Positions 9,458 to 18,673 of a stretch of DNA of 64,000 nt are shown here, piece after piece. Source of the DNA: Opitutaceae bacterium (GTDB taxonomy: Bacteria > Verrucomicrobiota > Verrucomicrobiia > Opitutales > Opitutaceae); assembly GCA_028280945.1 (NCBI GenBank), contig JANQKV010000031.1, positions 62,001-126,000 of the forward strand, read 5' to 3'. Every line of letters starts with the position of its first letter. Position 1 is the first letter of the stretch. The notes under the pieces were generated by a model. That model was not told the DNA's origin. It searched no databases and saw only the letters and a list, made by a program, of their open reading frames with translations. A program made the translations under genes and the position numbers.

Positions 9458-10945
9458 ATGTCGCTGAATCCGACGTGGCGAATTCGAATCTGGGCCGCCG
9501 CCGCGACGGTGGTGGCGCTGGTATTGGGTTATCAAATCGCTGTGGGCAACCTGGTGGGATCGGCGGTGGTTGGCCTGGTGGTGCTGGCACTGATCGGTTA
9601 TCGTTATCAACCGGCCAACCTCCAGCTCATGGTGGTTGCCGTGCTCTTCGCGGGTTACCTGATCGGCAACCGTGGGTTCGCCCAAGTGATGCCATCACCG
9701 GCCTTCCCCTTGTTGCCCGCCGAGGCGGGTCTGGCGGGCCTGTTCATATTGCAGGCGTTGGAACGGATGGCGGGTGGTGCCGCGCCGCGTCGACTGGGAG
9801 CATGGGATTACCTGATCGGAGCATGGATCGTCTACGGGTGTGCCCGCATGTTGTTTGACGGACGGGTCCACGGCATGGTCGCAATCCGCGATTTCGCCAT
9901 GGTTTATTATGCGGCGTTTTTTTTTCTCGCAGCCAATCTGGCACACCGTCGGAGCATGCAGGTGGACCGTTTGCTCCAGATAATCCGGATAGCGTCCTCG
10001 TTGATGGCCGGCATTTATCTGTTCACCCGGATTTCGCCCGGGGTTTTGGAGAGCATGGTGATCTGGAGGGGCGTGCCTCTCATTTTCTACAAGGATGACC
10101 TGGTCGGAGTGTTCGCAGCACTGGGGGCCGTGCTCCATTTCATCCAATACGAACGCGCAAAACGCAGCCTCTCGGTGGCCTGGTGCCTGGTGCTGGTTGG
10201 CGTGGTGCTGTATACCAACAACCGCTCCGCCATGCTGGCGTTGGCAGTGGGAGCACTGGGATTGTTGTTCGCAGGCCGTTGGCGTCTAAGCGCTCTGCTG
10301 GGGACCGGAGGAGTGGTAGGCGCGGTGTTCATCGTCGCCATTGCGACCTGGCGAGGCGACACATGGCGGGACACCCCCCTGATGGGCGTTTACGATCGAG
10401 TGGTTTCGTTGACTGATCCGTTTGGCGAACGTGAATACGGCGGCGAGATCACGGGCAACAAGGGCGACAACAATCTGTTTCGCATGGTGTGGTGGCAGGA
10501 GGTCGTGGGCGAAACGGTGGAGGTGTCACCGGTGTTTGGACTGGGATTCGGTTACGATCTGTCTTCTCGGTTTCTGCGCGAATACTACGCGGACAACATT
10601 CAGGGGTTCAGCGCACGGAGTCCTCACTCCATCATCGTGACGGTCTTTGGCCGCATGGGGGTGGTTGGTGTCACGGTTTACCTGGCCATCATACTGATGT
10701 TGGCGAACCGGGTTTGGACGTGTGCCGGGCTGCAGGATTTGGAGACCCTGGCACCGTTGCTGGGTGCCGCGATGGTGTTTACGAGTGCCTGCTTTGGGGT
10801 GGTGCTGGAAGGGCCGATGGGGGCGGTGGTTTTTTGGTCGTTGATGGGGCTCGGCGCAGGTATGCTTGGGGCCAAATCCGAAGCTGAGCCGGACGCCACC
10901 GCCGTGGTTCATTTCGATCACGAACGCGAAGCGGTGCCGAGTTGA
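9458..10945 (+). CDS. O-antigen ligase/polymerase-like membrane protein
   Basis: A 495-aa protein with about 11 hydrophobic segments and one large periplasmic loop (about residues 300-400, containing the R/E/D-rich stretch after ATWRGDTW). This is the layout of Wzy/WaaL-type O-antigen polymerases and ligases. Motifs supporting the call are YTNNRSAMLALAVGALGL in a membrane segment and SPHSIIVTVFGRMG near the end. An open frame extends upstream to 8972 but lies inside the flippase gene; the ATG at 9458 gives a sensible membrane start. It probably joins or polymerises the units exported by the flippase. The 3' end overlaps the convergent sulfotransferase-like gene by 28 bp. Confidence 0.8.
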   Translation: MSLNPTWRIRIWAAAATVVALVLGYQIAVGNLVGSAVVGLVVLALIGYRYQPANLQLMVVAVLFAGYLIGNRGFAQVMPSPAFPLLPAEAGLAGLFILQALERMAGGAAPRRLGAWDYLIGAWIVYGCARMLFDGRVHGMVAIRDFAMVYYAAFFFLAANLAHRRSMQVDRLLQIIRIASSLMAGIYLFTRISPGVLESMVIWRGVPLIFYKDDLVGVFAALGAVLHFIQYERAKRSLSVAWCLVLVGVVLYTNNRSAMLALAVGALGLLFAGRWRLSALLGTGGVVGAVFIVAIATWRGDTWRDTPLMGVYDRVVSLTDPFGEREYGGEITGNKGDNNLFRMVWWQEVVGETVEVSPVFGLGFGYDLSSRFLREYYADNIQGFSARSPHSIIVTVFGRMGVVGVTVYLAIILMLANRVWTCAGLQDLETLAPLLGAAMVFTSACFGVVLEGPMGAVVFWSLMGLGAGMLGAKSEAEPDATAVVHFDHEREAVPS

Positions 10946-11631
10946 ATGGAGGTGTTGATCCGCCGCGCCCGGCGACCCAGGAGCCGGGTCATCGCCTTCC
11001 AGTAAAGAATGCTCCAAGGGCGCGACTTCGGCGGTGTCAGCACGGGTGCCTGCGGCATCGGTTGATCGATGGCCTCGGCAACCTGCTGCAGGCATCGCGC
11101 GGACGCTTTGGGATCCGCGAGGGCATCGAAGTCCAATTGCAGGGGTTCAAAACGATGCCAAAATTCCCCGAAGGCTTTCGCCTCACGGACAAATGCGGCG
11201 TCATCCCCTCGATATCCAAACTGCTGGAGCGAACGAAAGACGGCGGCGGAGTCGCGCCGCGGTTGAAAGACGACGGCAGATTGGGCCAATTGCTCGAGGA
11301 CAGAACCAGGGATCTCGCTGCCGACTGCAGGCTGGAGCTGAGGAAAGTGGGTCTTCACCACGCAGCCCTGTGCCTGCACCAATTCGTGGGGTGACACGAC
11401 CGACCGGAACCAAGCGTCGGCGTCGATGTAAAGCGGCGCGTGGCGGTAGGCGGCAAAGTTGTTGAGAATGAGGTCGATGAGCAGGTGGGTGCCCGAGCGC
11501 ATCAGGGAGGCGACAACGATGGGCACACCGGAGCCGCGGGGCATTTTGCCGGGGGGAGCGACACATCGCGGGTTGTTGTGGGGCAAAATTCGGCTGGCCA
11601 GTCGCCGCGGAGCGTTCACCCGGCTAGTCAA
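10918..11631 (-). CDS. Sulfotransferase-like protein
   Basis: A 237-aa protein. Its PIVVASLMRSGTHLLIDLI segment matches the 5'-phosphosulfate-binding loop of PAPS-dependent sulfotransferases. A later VFQPRRDSAAVFRS may serve as the 3'-phosphate-binding Arg/Ser region. It is short for the family (usually 250-350 aa), and the start is uncertain: an ATG at 11544, just before the loop, would give 208 aa. The context (flippase, ligase, two glycosyltransferases) suggests sulfation of the surface polysaccharide. It lies divergent from rodA. Confidence 0.62.
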   Translation of the reverse strand: MTSRVNAPRRLASRILPHNNPRCVAPPGKMPRGSGVPIVVASLMRSGTHLLIDLILNNFAAYRHAPLYIDADAWFRSVVSPHELVQAQGCVVKTHFPQLQPAVGSEIPGSVLEQLAQSAVVFQPRRDSAAVFRSLQQFGYRGDDAAFVREAKAFGEFWHRFEPLQLDFDALADPKASARCLQQVAEAIDQPMPQAPVLTPPKSRPWSILYWKAMTRLLGRRARRINTSIQLGTASRS

Positions 11632-11758
11632 CCGGATCGCCGACCGGTCTCCAAGTCAGAATAAACCACCCGCACCGCGGAGAAGCGCTTGCCCCGCTAG
11701 GCGGGTTCACCCCAGCGTGAAGATTCGTTTCCGTCGCGAAGCGACCGCCTCCCCGTCC

Positions 11759-13000
11759 ATGGCCACCAACCTGCGCACTCCCGTTGAAGTTTTCAGCGTC
11801 TTCAAACTGACGACGCGGGAGCGCTGGGACATTGGTACACCGCTGATCATCGCCGTTCTGAGTGTGATCGGCATTGCGTTCATCTACAGTGCGCAGTTTC
11901 ACCCTTCCGTGGCGGAGGCGGATTGGCAAAAGCAGGTGGTATGGCTGGCGCTGGGGATTATGATCTACGTGGGAACCTCGCTGATCGACTATCGGTTTTG
12001 GCTCCGTGTAATTCATTGGTTTTACCTGGCTTGTATCATTTTGCTGATATTGGTACTCATTCCGGGAGTGGGAACTGAAGCCTACGGGGCCCAACGTTGG
12101 ATGCGAATCTGGAAGTTCAGTCTGCAGCCATCCGAACCGGCCAAGGTCGCCGTTCTGTTGGTCGCCGCGACAATTTTGATGCGGGAAAAAGTGGGCACAG
12201 TGGGGGAATCGCTGGGCGTGTTAGGCAAGTTGGCGCTTGCCGTGGGAATTCCCATGTTCCTTATCCTGCTCCAACCGGATCTTAAATCGGTTATCGTGCT
12301 GCCCCCCATGGTTTTCTCAATGCTCTACGTCTCCCGCTTGTCCACGCGGTTCTTCGTGGGAGCACTGGCCGCCTTCATGGTGGTGATGGGCATCGTGGCG
12401 TGGGATAGCACGCGCTACATTAACTTCATGGAGGAGAACAATTACTCCTACGTGAGGGACCGCGGCAAATACGAGCCGCACAGCTGGGTGCCCTTCAAGG
12501 ACTACCAGCGCAATCGTATCATCTCTTTCACCAACCCCGACAAAATCGACCCCATGGGCATCAGCTGGAATCAACGCCAGTCGCTCATCTCGGTCGGGAG
12601 TGGCGGGCTGTTCGGCAAAGGCTGGACCGAGGGCACCCAAGCCCAACTCGGCTACCTGCCCCGCGCCGTCGCCCACAACGATTTCATCTTCTCGGTCATC
12701 GCCGAGGAGAAAGGACTTTTGGGAAGCCTCACGGTTCTCAGCTTGTTTGGTTTGATGTTGTTCAACGGCATCCGCATCGCGGGCCTCGCCCGGGATCGAT
12801 TCGGCACCTTGATCGCCCTCGGGGTGACGGTGCTGTTCTCCGTGCACGTGTTTGTGAACATCGCGATGACCATCGGGCTAGTGCCCATCACGGGCATACC
12901 ACTTCCCTTCATTAGCTACGGTGGTTCCTTCCTGCTCAGTTGCTGTCTGCTGCAGGGCCTCGTCCAGAGCGTCTATCGATTCCGAAAGGACTTCACGTGA
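11759..13000 (+). CDS. rodA: Rod shape-determining protein RodA (SEDS glycosyltransferase)
   Basis: A 413-aa polytopic SEDS-family peptidoglycan glycosyltransferase that polymerises lipid II in the elongasome with a class B PBP. It shows the family features: GAQRWMRIWKFSLQPSEPAKV (read as GAQRW...QPSEPAK), LLQPDLKSVIVLPP with the catalytic Asp, a large extracytoplasmic loop (about 215-270), HNDFIFSVIAEEKGLLGS, and the C-terminal GIPLPFISYGGSFLL. The frame is open upstream to 11459. The ATG at 11759 is chosen because the following MATNLRTPVEV leads directly into the first membrane domain. No PBP2 or mreBCD gene is in the window. Confidence 0.93.
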   Translation: MATNLRTPVEVFSVFKLTTRERWDIGTPLIIAVLSVIGIAFIYSAQFHPSVAEADWQKQVVWLALGIMIYVGTSLIDYRFWLRVIHWFYLACIILLILVLIPGVGTEAYGAQRWMRIWKFSLQPSEPAKVAVLLVAATILMREKVGTVGESLGVLGKLALAVGIPMFLILLQPDLKSVIVLPPMVFSMLYVSRLSTRFFVGALAAFMVVMGIVAWDSTRYINFMEENNYSYVRDRGKYEPHSWVPFKDYQRNRIISFTNPDKIDPMGISWNQRQSLISVGSGGLFGKGWTEGTQAQLGYLPRAVAHNDFIFSVIAEEKGLLGSLTVLSLFGLMLFNGIRIAGLARDRFGTLIALGVTVLFSVHVFVNIAMTIGLVPITGIPLPFISYGGSFLLSCCLLQGLVQSVYRFRKDFT

Positions 13001-13099
13001 AACTGAACCTTTCACTCGATATCGCACGCCGGCTCGCAGGTGCCTGCGCCACAACCCACGCGTTCGGGGCCACCGTCCAACCCAAGGACACAACCCACC

Positions 13100-14854
13100 A
13101 TGAGCGATCAGAATTCCGCCCGGGGAAAAGGCACCGCGCCCGACCCCTCCTCCAGATATGACGAAGAACTCGCGAAACCGCCCAAGCAGCGCAAAGCCCC
13201 CGCCACCGACCGCAAGGCCCTGAAAAAGGGCTCGCAGGACCGCGCCAAAAAGCGCCCGCTCCTGCAAAAAATCGTCGCGGCGCTGAAGAAGGACAAGGAC
13301 TCCTTCCGCGAACTCATCATCAATGCCGAGCCGCTGGAAAAGCGGGTCGCCCTGCTCGTCGATGGCGTGCTCGAGAAATACGAAATCGAGCGCGAGTCCG
13401 ACAACCGCATGGTCGGCGGCATCTACAAGGGGCGGATCAAAAATCTGGATCCCGGCCTGAAGGCGGCGTTTGTCGACATCGGCTACAACAAAAACGCTTT
13501 TCTGCACTACTGGGACATGCTGCCCGCCGCCGCCGATTCCTCGATCGAGGTCGTCCGGGTAAACAGCAAGAAGGGCAAGAAGAAGAAGGGCTCCAATGAG
13601 CCCACGGTGAAGGATATTCCCACTCTGTATCCCGCCGGCTCGGAGATTGTCATCCAGGTCACCAAGGGCCCCATCGGCACCAAGGGGCCCCGCACCACCA
13701 CCAATCTCTCCCTGCCGGGCCGCTTCCTCGTGCTCATGCCCTACAGCGACCAATGTGGCATCTCCCGCAAGATCGAAGATCCCAAGGAGCGCCAACGCCT
13801 CAAGCGACTCGTCAACGAACTCACCATCCCCGAGGGCATGGGCGTGATCGTGCGCACGGCGGGCGAAGGCAAAAAAGCCCGTTACTTCGTGCGCGACCTG
13901 CACCTGCTGCTGAAGACCTGGGCCCAGATTCAGGCCCGCGAATCGAGCGAGCGATCCCCCGCCTGCCTTTACCAGGAACCCGACATCGTGGAGCGCACCG
14001 TGCGCGACTTTCTCACCGAGGAAGTCGATCGCGTGCTCGTCGATGACACGGCCGACCATACCCGCGCCCAAGCCGCGGTGGCCCAGATCTCCGCCCGCTC
14101 GAAGGGCAAGATCGCGCTCTACAGCGACAACATCCCCATCTTCGAACGCTTCAACATTGAGCGCCAGATCGAGCAAACCGCGCTGCGCAAGGTCGGCCTG
14201 CCGTCCGGCGGCGAAATCGTGATCGACGAAACCGAGGCATTGATCTCGGTCGACGTGAACACCGGTTCGCACAAAAACCGCGGCGGCGAAGACAAGAACG
14301 TCATCTACGCCGTTAACCTCGAGGCCGCCGCCGAGATCGCCCGCCAGATCCGCCTGCGCAACCTGGGTGGCCTGATCATCATCGACTTCATCGACATGAA
14401 GGAGCGCCGCCACCGCAATGCCGTCTACGAACGCATGCAGGAACTGATGGCGGCCGACCGGTCCAAGACCCACATCCTGCCCATCTCGCAGCTTGGCATC
14501 ATGCAAATGACCCGGCAGCGGCAGCAGGAGTCCTTGTCTTCAAATCTCTACACGGCCTGCCCCTATTGCCGCGGACGTGGCATCGTTAAATCGGCCACCA
14601 CCATCTCGGTCGAACTGCAGCGCCGGCTCTCGTCGATTGTGCGCCGCCTCAACGTGCGCAGTGCTGACAGTGGGCACGCGTTGCGCGTGCTCGTGCATCC
14701 CTCGATCTTGGAGCGACTGCGCCAGGAGGATGCAGAACTGCTCGTGCGCATGGAACGCGATTTCGGCGTGAAGCTCGCCTTCCGCGCCGACCTCAGTTTC
14801 CACGTCGAGAACTTCAAGATCATCGACGCCGTCACCGGCGAAGAATACCGCTGA
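13100..14854 (+). CDS. rng: Ribonuclease E/G family protein
   Basis: A 584-aa endoribonuclease for rRNA maturation and mRNA decay. A basic Lys-rich N-terminal extension of about 65 residues precedes the S1 domain ([20 protein letters not shown]). The RNase H-like and DNase I-like catalytic parts follow with [12 protein letters not shown] and [11 protein letters not shown], which hold the Mg2+-binding aspartates. The Zn-link CPYCRGRG is at about residue 485. It lacks the long degradosome tail of E. coli RNase E, so it is G-sized, with an added N-terminus. The ATG at 13100 is taken; an in-frame start at 13040 is possible. It lies 99 bp after rodA and is probably co-transcribed. Confidence 0.93.
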   Translation: MSDQNSARGKGTAPDPSSRYDEELAKPPKQRKAPATDRKALKKGSQDRAKKRPLLQKIVAALKKDKDSFRELIINAEPLEKRVALLVDGVLEKYEIERESDNRMVGGIYKGRIKNLDPGLKAAFVDIGYNKNAFLHYWDMLPAAADSSIEVVRVNSKKGKKKKGSNEPTVKDIPTLYPAGSEIVIQVTKGPIGTKGPRTTTNLSLPGRFLVLMPYSDQCGISRKIEDPKERQRLKRLVNELTIPEGMGVIVRTAGEGKKARYFVRDLHLLLKTWAQIQARESSERSPACLYQEPDIVERTVRDFLTEEVDRVLVDDTADHTRAQAAVAQISARSKGKIALYSDNIPIFERFNIERQIEQTALRKVGLPSGGEIVIDETEALISVDVNTGSHKNRGGEDKNVIYAVNLEAAAEIARQIRLRNLGGLIIIDFIDMKERRHRNAVYERMQELMAADRSKTHILPISQLGIMQMTRQRQQESLSSNLYTACPYCRGRGIVKSATTISVELQRRLSSIVRRLNVRSADSGHALRVLVHPSILERLRQEDAELLVRMERDFGVKLAFRADLSFHVENFKIIDAVTGEEYR

Positions 14855-15138
14855 GTTCTTAGGAGACATTCGACCCGTTCGGCGTCCTTTTGACCCGCAT
14901 TTAAGAGCCATTTGATTCATATCTGTGGAACGATTGGTTCGTTTGCGGAATCACTCATAAGGCGCTGTTAGAGAATAGGTTAAAGCCCTGTTTTCGTTTC
15001 CAAGCGGTTTAAGCGCGAGAGCAGGAGACAGTCGGGCACCGACGTGCATGCATTCACCCGTATCCCAGCTCCGCCTTTATTTGCGCTAACGGATGGTGAT
15101 CCGCTCCGCCGATCCGGGTTTTATTCTAATCGCTCGTT

Positions 15139-15197
15139 TGAGGTGGTTTTCTTTTTTCACCCTCTGCCAGTCGGCATGGGTTCAGGAAACCACCTCA
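15139..15197. repeat. 11-bp perfect inverted repeat
   Basis: TGAGGTGGTTT (15139-15149) is repeated in inverse as AAACCACCTCA (15187-15197), with a 37-base spacer. The loop is long for a terminator and there is no T-run, so a regulatory role at the GH2 promoter is more likely. The pairing is seen directly; the role is unknown. Confidence 0.5.
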
Positions 15198-15221
15198 CTT
15201 AACAGTCTTGGGGATACGGTT

Positions 15222-15243
15222 TCCCCTAACAGCCTCCCCTAAC
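15222..15243. repeat. Direct repeat TCCCCTAAC x2, 13-bp period
   Basis: Two copies of TCCCCTAAC lie at 15222-15230 and 15235-15243, about 70 bp before the GH2 start. A related TTAACAG sits at 15199. The CCTAAC core recalls the half-site of the CTAACNGTTAG palindrome found after 44 kb, but the palindromic partner is absent, so the relation is speculative. Confidence 0.35.
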
Positions 15244-15313
15244 CACTATGCCGTATATACCAAGAACACGGTTGTTACACTGACAGAGAACCTGATTCAC
15301 ACCCCATTTTGTT

Positions 15314-17842
15314 ATGGAATTTGCTCCTTTCAACACCTCCGAACGCCCCTTGAACAACTGGCAGATGACTTGGAGCGATGGCCAGCGCGGCAGCTGGTTC
15401 AGCATCGAGCACATCGATGGCGACCACATTCCCGATGAGCATTGGTTGCCCGCCAGTGTGCCTGGCGAGGTCCATCTTGACCTTTGGCGCAGTGGATTGC
15501 TCGAGGATCCCTACAAAGGTCTCAACGCCCAACGCGCCCGTTGGGTCGAGGAGTGTATTTGGATTTTTCGGACCCGTTTTGATGCCACGCCGGAAGAGGC
15601 CAAATCCGGAGGATGGGTGCGCTTTGACCAGCTCGACTATGCGGCCGGGATCTATCTCAACGGGCATTTGCTCGGCAAACATGCCAACGCCTATACCCCG
15701 TGCACTCTGGATGCAGGCGACCGACTTGTGACGGGAACCAACGAATTGATCGTGGTGCTCGAAGGCGGCCTTTTCTCAGTCGCAGACAAGCCCATCGAAC
15801 CGTTCTACACCAACAGCACGGACGCCCTCCTGCACAAGCGCATCTGGCTGCGCAAACCCCAGTGTTCCTTCGGTTGGGATTGGTCGACTCGTTTGGTTAA
15901 CGTCGGCATGGGTAAACCGGTCTGGTTTGGCCGTCATGAGGTCCTTCGAGTGGAACAGGCCAATGTCCTCGCACGTCTGGATTCCAATCGGGAAACCGGA
16001 ACACTGAAGGTGCAGTTCTTCGTCGAGAACCGCACCCCTCATTCCGTCACGGCCACCCTGCTGACAACAATTAAGGAAAACGGTGAAACCAGCAGCCACG
16101 ACGTGGAAGTTGCGCCCGGCAACCAATGTATCACCAACGAACTCACCGTGCCCAAACCCGCCTTGTGGTGGCCCGCCGGATACGGCGATCAAAACCGCTA
16201 CACCGTTGACGCCAGCCTACGGGTGGACGGCCGGGAAATCGCCAGTCGCACCCTGCGCACCGGTTTTCGGGAGATCGTAGTCGACCAATCCCCGCATCCG
16301 AAGGAAGGTCACTACTTCCGCCTTCTGGTGAACGGCGAACCTGTCTTCGCCCGGGGAGCCAACTTCGTGCCTCTCGACATGATCTTCATGCGGGCCGATC
16401 GGACGCGATACCGGACCAGCCTGCAATTGGCCCGCGAAGCCAATTGTAACTTCATGCGAGTTTGGGGGGGCGGGCTCTACGAAGAGGACGCTTTCTATGA
16501 GACCTGCGACGAGCTTGGCATCATGGTCTGGCAGGACTTTATCTTCGCCTGTGGTGGCTACCCGGGCAACGACCCTGAGTTTCTCGCGTCCGTCACTCGC
16601 GAGGCGGAGTTTCAGGTGCGGCGCCTCGCGACTTATCCGAGTCTCGTGATGTATTGCGGCAACAATGAGAATGAGTGGCACACCTACGATAAACCGTTTG
16701 GCACGATGTTCCCCGACCACGGGCTGTATCATCATGTGCTGCCCCGCATCGTGAGTCGAGAAGACCCCGGCAAGTTCTACCAGCCCAGCAGTCCGTATAG
16801 TCCCGACGGAGCCTTTCCCAACCTCGACACCTCGGGAGATCAACATCCCTGGGAAGGAGGCGAGGCAGAGAACGATCTCTACAAATATCGCACCATGCAG
16901 TGTCGCTTTCCCAACGAGGGTGGCATTATCGGCTCACCCAGCCTGCAGGCTCTGCGCGACTCAATCGAAGATCCGACGGAAAAGGAGTTTTCACCCAACT
17001 CGCTTGCCTGGCAGTTGCACGACAACGGAGGTCCTCGTTTTTGGTCCAGTTTCAAGCTGCCGATTTTCTTCCGGGATTGGCTGGGCCTGGATCCCGCCCG
17101 ACTCTCCCTGGAGGATATGGCTTACTGGAACGGGGTGTTGCAGGGGGAAGGACTGAAGGAATTCGGCGAAAACTTTCGCAGCCGCAAGTGGGACAGCGCG
17201 GCGGCGATCTTTTGGATGTTCAACGACTGTTGGCCCACCACCCGCAGTTGGACCATCGTTGACTACCATCTGAACCGGACTCCGGCGTTTCCGTTCGTCA
17301 AACGCGCTTTTGCTCCGGTCATGGTGGCATTGCGGGAGGAAAATGACCAAGTGCACTGCTATGGCGTGAACGACACACTCGAACCCTTCGACGCGGTGCT
17401 TGATTTTGGAGTCTTCAGCTTTGACGGCCGGTATCCGGAAAAACAGACATTGGAGGTTTCCCTGCCGGCCAACGCAGCGGTGTCTTTGGCAAATTTTCCC
17501 CGGGCCAAATGGACCGACCTTGGCATCACCCAATCGGCAGTCTTCGCGACACTCACCCGTGATGGCGTGACCGTGGCACGGACGCGTCGCTTTGCTCCCC
17601 GTTTTTGCAAATTGGAGTTACCCGAGGCCGAGGTGCAAATGGAACGAGTGGGCGATTCGTTGGAATTTGTGTGCGAGTGTTTTGCTTGGAACGTCTGTCT
17701 CGACCTCGAGGGTCAGGCCCCCCTCGACGACAACTTTTTCGACCTCTTCCCGGGACACCCGCACCGTGTCGCTTGGGACCGCAATAAACCACTTCCCCTC
17801 ATTCGCATCGGCAACACACTCACGGCTCACCAAATCCCGTAA
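15314..17842 (+). CDS. Beta-mannosidase, glycoside hydrolase family 2
   Basis: An 842-aa retaining exo-glycosidase that removes non-reducing beta-D-mannose. An N-terminal sugar-binding beta-sandwich (about 15-190) and an immunoglobulin-like domain precede the TIM barrel (about 290-690). Beta-mannosidase motifs are clear: RVWGGGLYEEDAFYETCDE, GIMVWQDFIFAC, then CGNNENEW with the likely acid/base Glu452, and FPNEGGIIGSPS with the likely nucleophile Glu535. There is no signal peptide, so it should be cytoplasmic and act on imported oligosaccharides. It opens the catabolic region but carries no copy of the ACATCGATGT operator, so it may be controlled separately from the genes after 20 kb. Confidence 0.93.
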   Translation: MEFAPFNTSERPLNNWQMTWSDGQRGSWFSIEHIDGDHIPDEHWLPASVPGEVHLDLWRSGLLEDPYKGLNAQRARWVEECIWIFRTRFDATPEEAKSGGWVRFDQLDYAAGIYLNGHLLGKHANAYTPCTLDAGDRLVTGTNELIVVLEGGLFSVADKPIEPFYTNSTDALLHKRIWLRKPQCSFGWDWSTRLVNVGMGKPVWFGRHEVLRVEQANVLARLDSNRETGTLKVQFFVENRTPHSVTATLLTTIKENGETSSHDVEVAPGNQCITNELTVPKPALWWPAGYGDQNRYTVDASLRVDGREIASRTLRTGFREIVVDQSPHPKEGHYFRLLVNGEPVFARGANFVPLDMIFMRADRTRYRTSLQLAREANCNFMRVWGGGLYEEDAFYETCDELGIMVWQDFIFACGGYPGNDPEFLASVTREAEFQVRRLATYPSLVMYCGNNENEWHTYDKPFGTMFPDHGLYHHVLPRIVSREDPGKFYQPSSPYSPDGAFPNLDTSGDQHPWEGGEAENDLYKYRTMQCRFPNEGGIIGSPSLQALRDSIEDPTEKEFSPNSLAWQLHDNGGPRFWSSFKLPIFFRDWLGLDPARLSLEDMAYWNGVLQGEGLKEFGENFRSRKWDSAAAIFWMFNDCWPTTRSWTIVDYHLNRTPAFPFVKRAFAPVMVALREENDQVHCYGVNDTLEPFDAVLDFGVFSFDGRYPEKQTLEVSLPANAAVSLANFPRAKWTDLGITQSAVFATLTRDGVTVARTRRFAPRFCKLELPEAEVQMERVGDSLEFVCECFAWNVCLDLEGQAPLDDNFFDLFPGHPHRVAWDRNKPLPLIRIGNTLTAHQIP

Positions 17843-18174
17843 GACGATTAACCTGGACCAGTGTAGATGCCGATCCTCGAATCGATTTGAAATAGAACGA
17901 ATCAATTGGCTCCTACAGGGTCAATCTCGCCTCTACGGGCAACATCTCGTTGCTGAACCCACTGACTCGAACGTTTTGGGTTATACAAAAAACAAAACGA
18001 CCCTTCGGAACCTTCGGGATCCCCCTCCTAAGTGAATCGTGTCGCTCAAACAGAGCTGATGATTCCTACCCCGGCTCAGCCAACCAAAGCCGAATCCAAC
18101 TTCACTCTCCTTCATCGTCTGTCGTCTGCGCATCCCCATCATGCACCAAGCCCATCACTTCAATTTGCTCCTCA
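17843..18174. other. Gene-free stretch before a decayed dehydrogenase gene
   Basis: Between the beta-mannosidase stop and the first recognisable codons of the dehydrogenase remnant I see no coding similarity and no strong hairpin. Small open frames cross it but look random. Confidence 0.4.
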
Positions 18175-18550
18175 ATGAGACCCATTGAATCGTCAGCGCC
18201 TTGTCTCTTTTTGGCCAAGGAGAAGTTCTACCACTACTTTTTCACGTCCGCCGCGCGCCAAGAACTTGAAAACGTGTTTCCCAATTTCCAACAGATTAAG
18301 CCCGATTACGAAGACCCCGGTCTCTTGGACAGGCTGCGGGAGGCCAATCCGGAAATACTTATCACCGGTTGGAGCACTCCCAGAACGATCAAGCCTTGGA
18401 TCGATCAGTAAACCGAAAACCTGAGTTACATCTGTAATCTCACCGGGGAAGTTTCGCGTTTTCTGCCGCGTTCATTCATCGAGCGCTGGCGGTCTGGCCA
18501 GCAATTGGGGCGACACAATCTCGCTGGTGGTGGCAGAGGCGACGTTGTTT
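18175..18550 (+). pseudogene. D-2-hydroxyacid dehydrogenase remnant
   Basis: The N-terminal part of a D-isomer-specific 2-hydroxyacid dehydrogenase is readable: KFYHYFFTSAARQELENVF, then EILITGWSTPRTIKP. After an in-frame TAA (18409-18411) the same frame continues as YICNLTGEVSRFLPRSFIE. A one-base frameshift near 18486 is needed to reach GGLASNWGDTISLVVAEATL. Similarity ends at about 18550, so the NAD-binding domain and C-terminus are gone. One stop, one frameshift and a truncation mark a dead gene. Functional homologues occur commonly in verrucomicrobial sugar-catabolism loci (from general knowledge). Confidence 0.7.
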
Positions 18551-18673
18551 TCACATCCTTTCCGCCCTGCTCAGAAGCAAATCAACGGTATTGCGCACGA
18601 CCCTTGATGGCGGCTGGAACGCCGGGAAGTAACCCGGAATCAGGTGCACCACCGCATCGTCGAAGTCAGGTTT

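Larger units (their letters stand above)
14855..15313 (+). promoter_or_regulatory. Gene-free region upstream of the beta-mannosidase gene
   Basis: This stretch has no convincing gene. It is relatively AT-rich and contains an 11-bp inverted repeat and a 9-bp direct repeat, listed separately. It probably holds the end of the rng transcript and the promoter of the GH2 gene. No clear -35/-10 pair or strong terminator was recognised. Confidence 0.5.

Noticed and set aside
12997..13161. Small GTG-started frame between rodA and the RNase E/G gene
   Set aside because: It overlaps both neighbours, has no recognisable features and looks like chance.
12878..14506. A 542-aa open frame antisense to the RNase E/G gene
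   Set aside because: It is low-complexity (Gly/Asp/Val/His-rich) and exactly opposite a well-conserved gene; a shadow of GC-rich codon bias.
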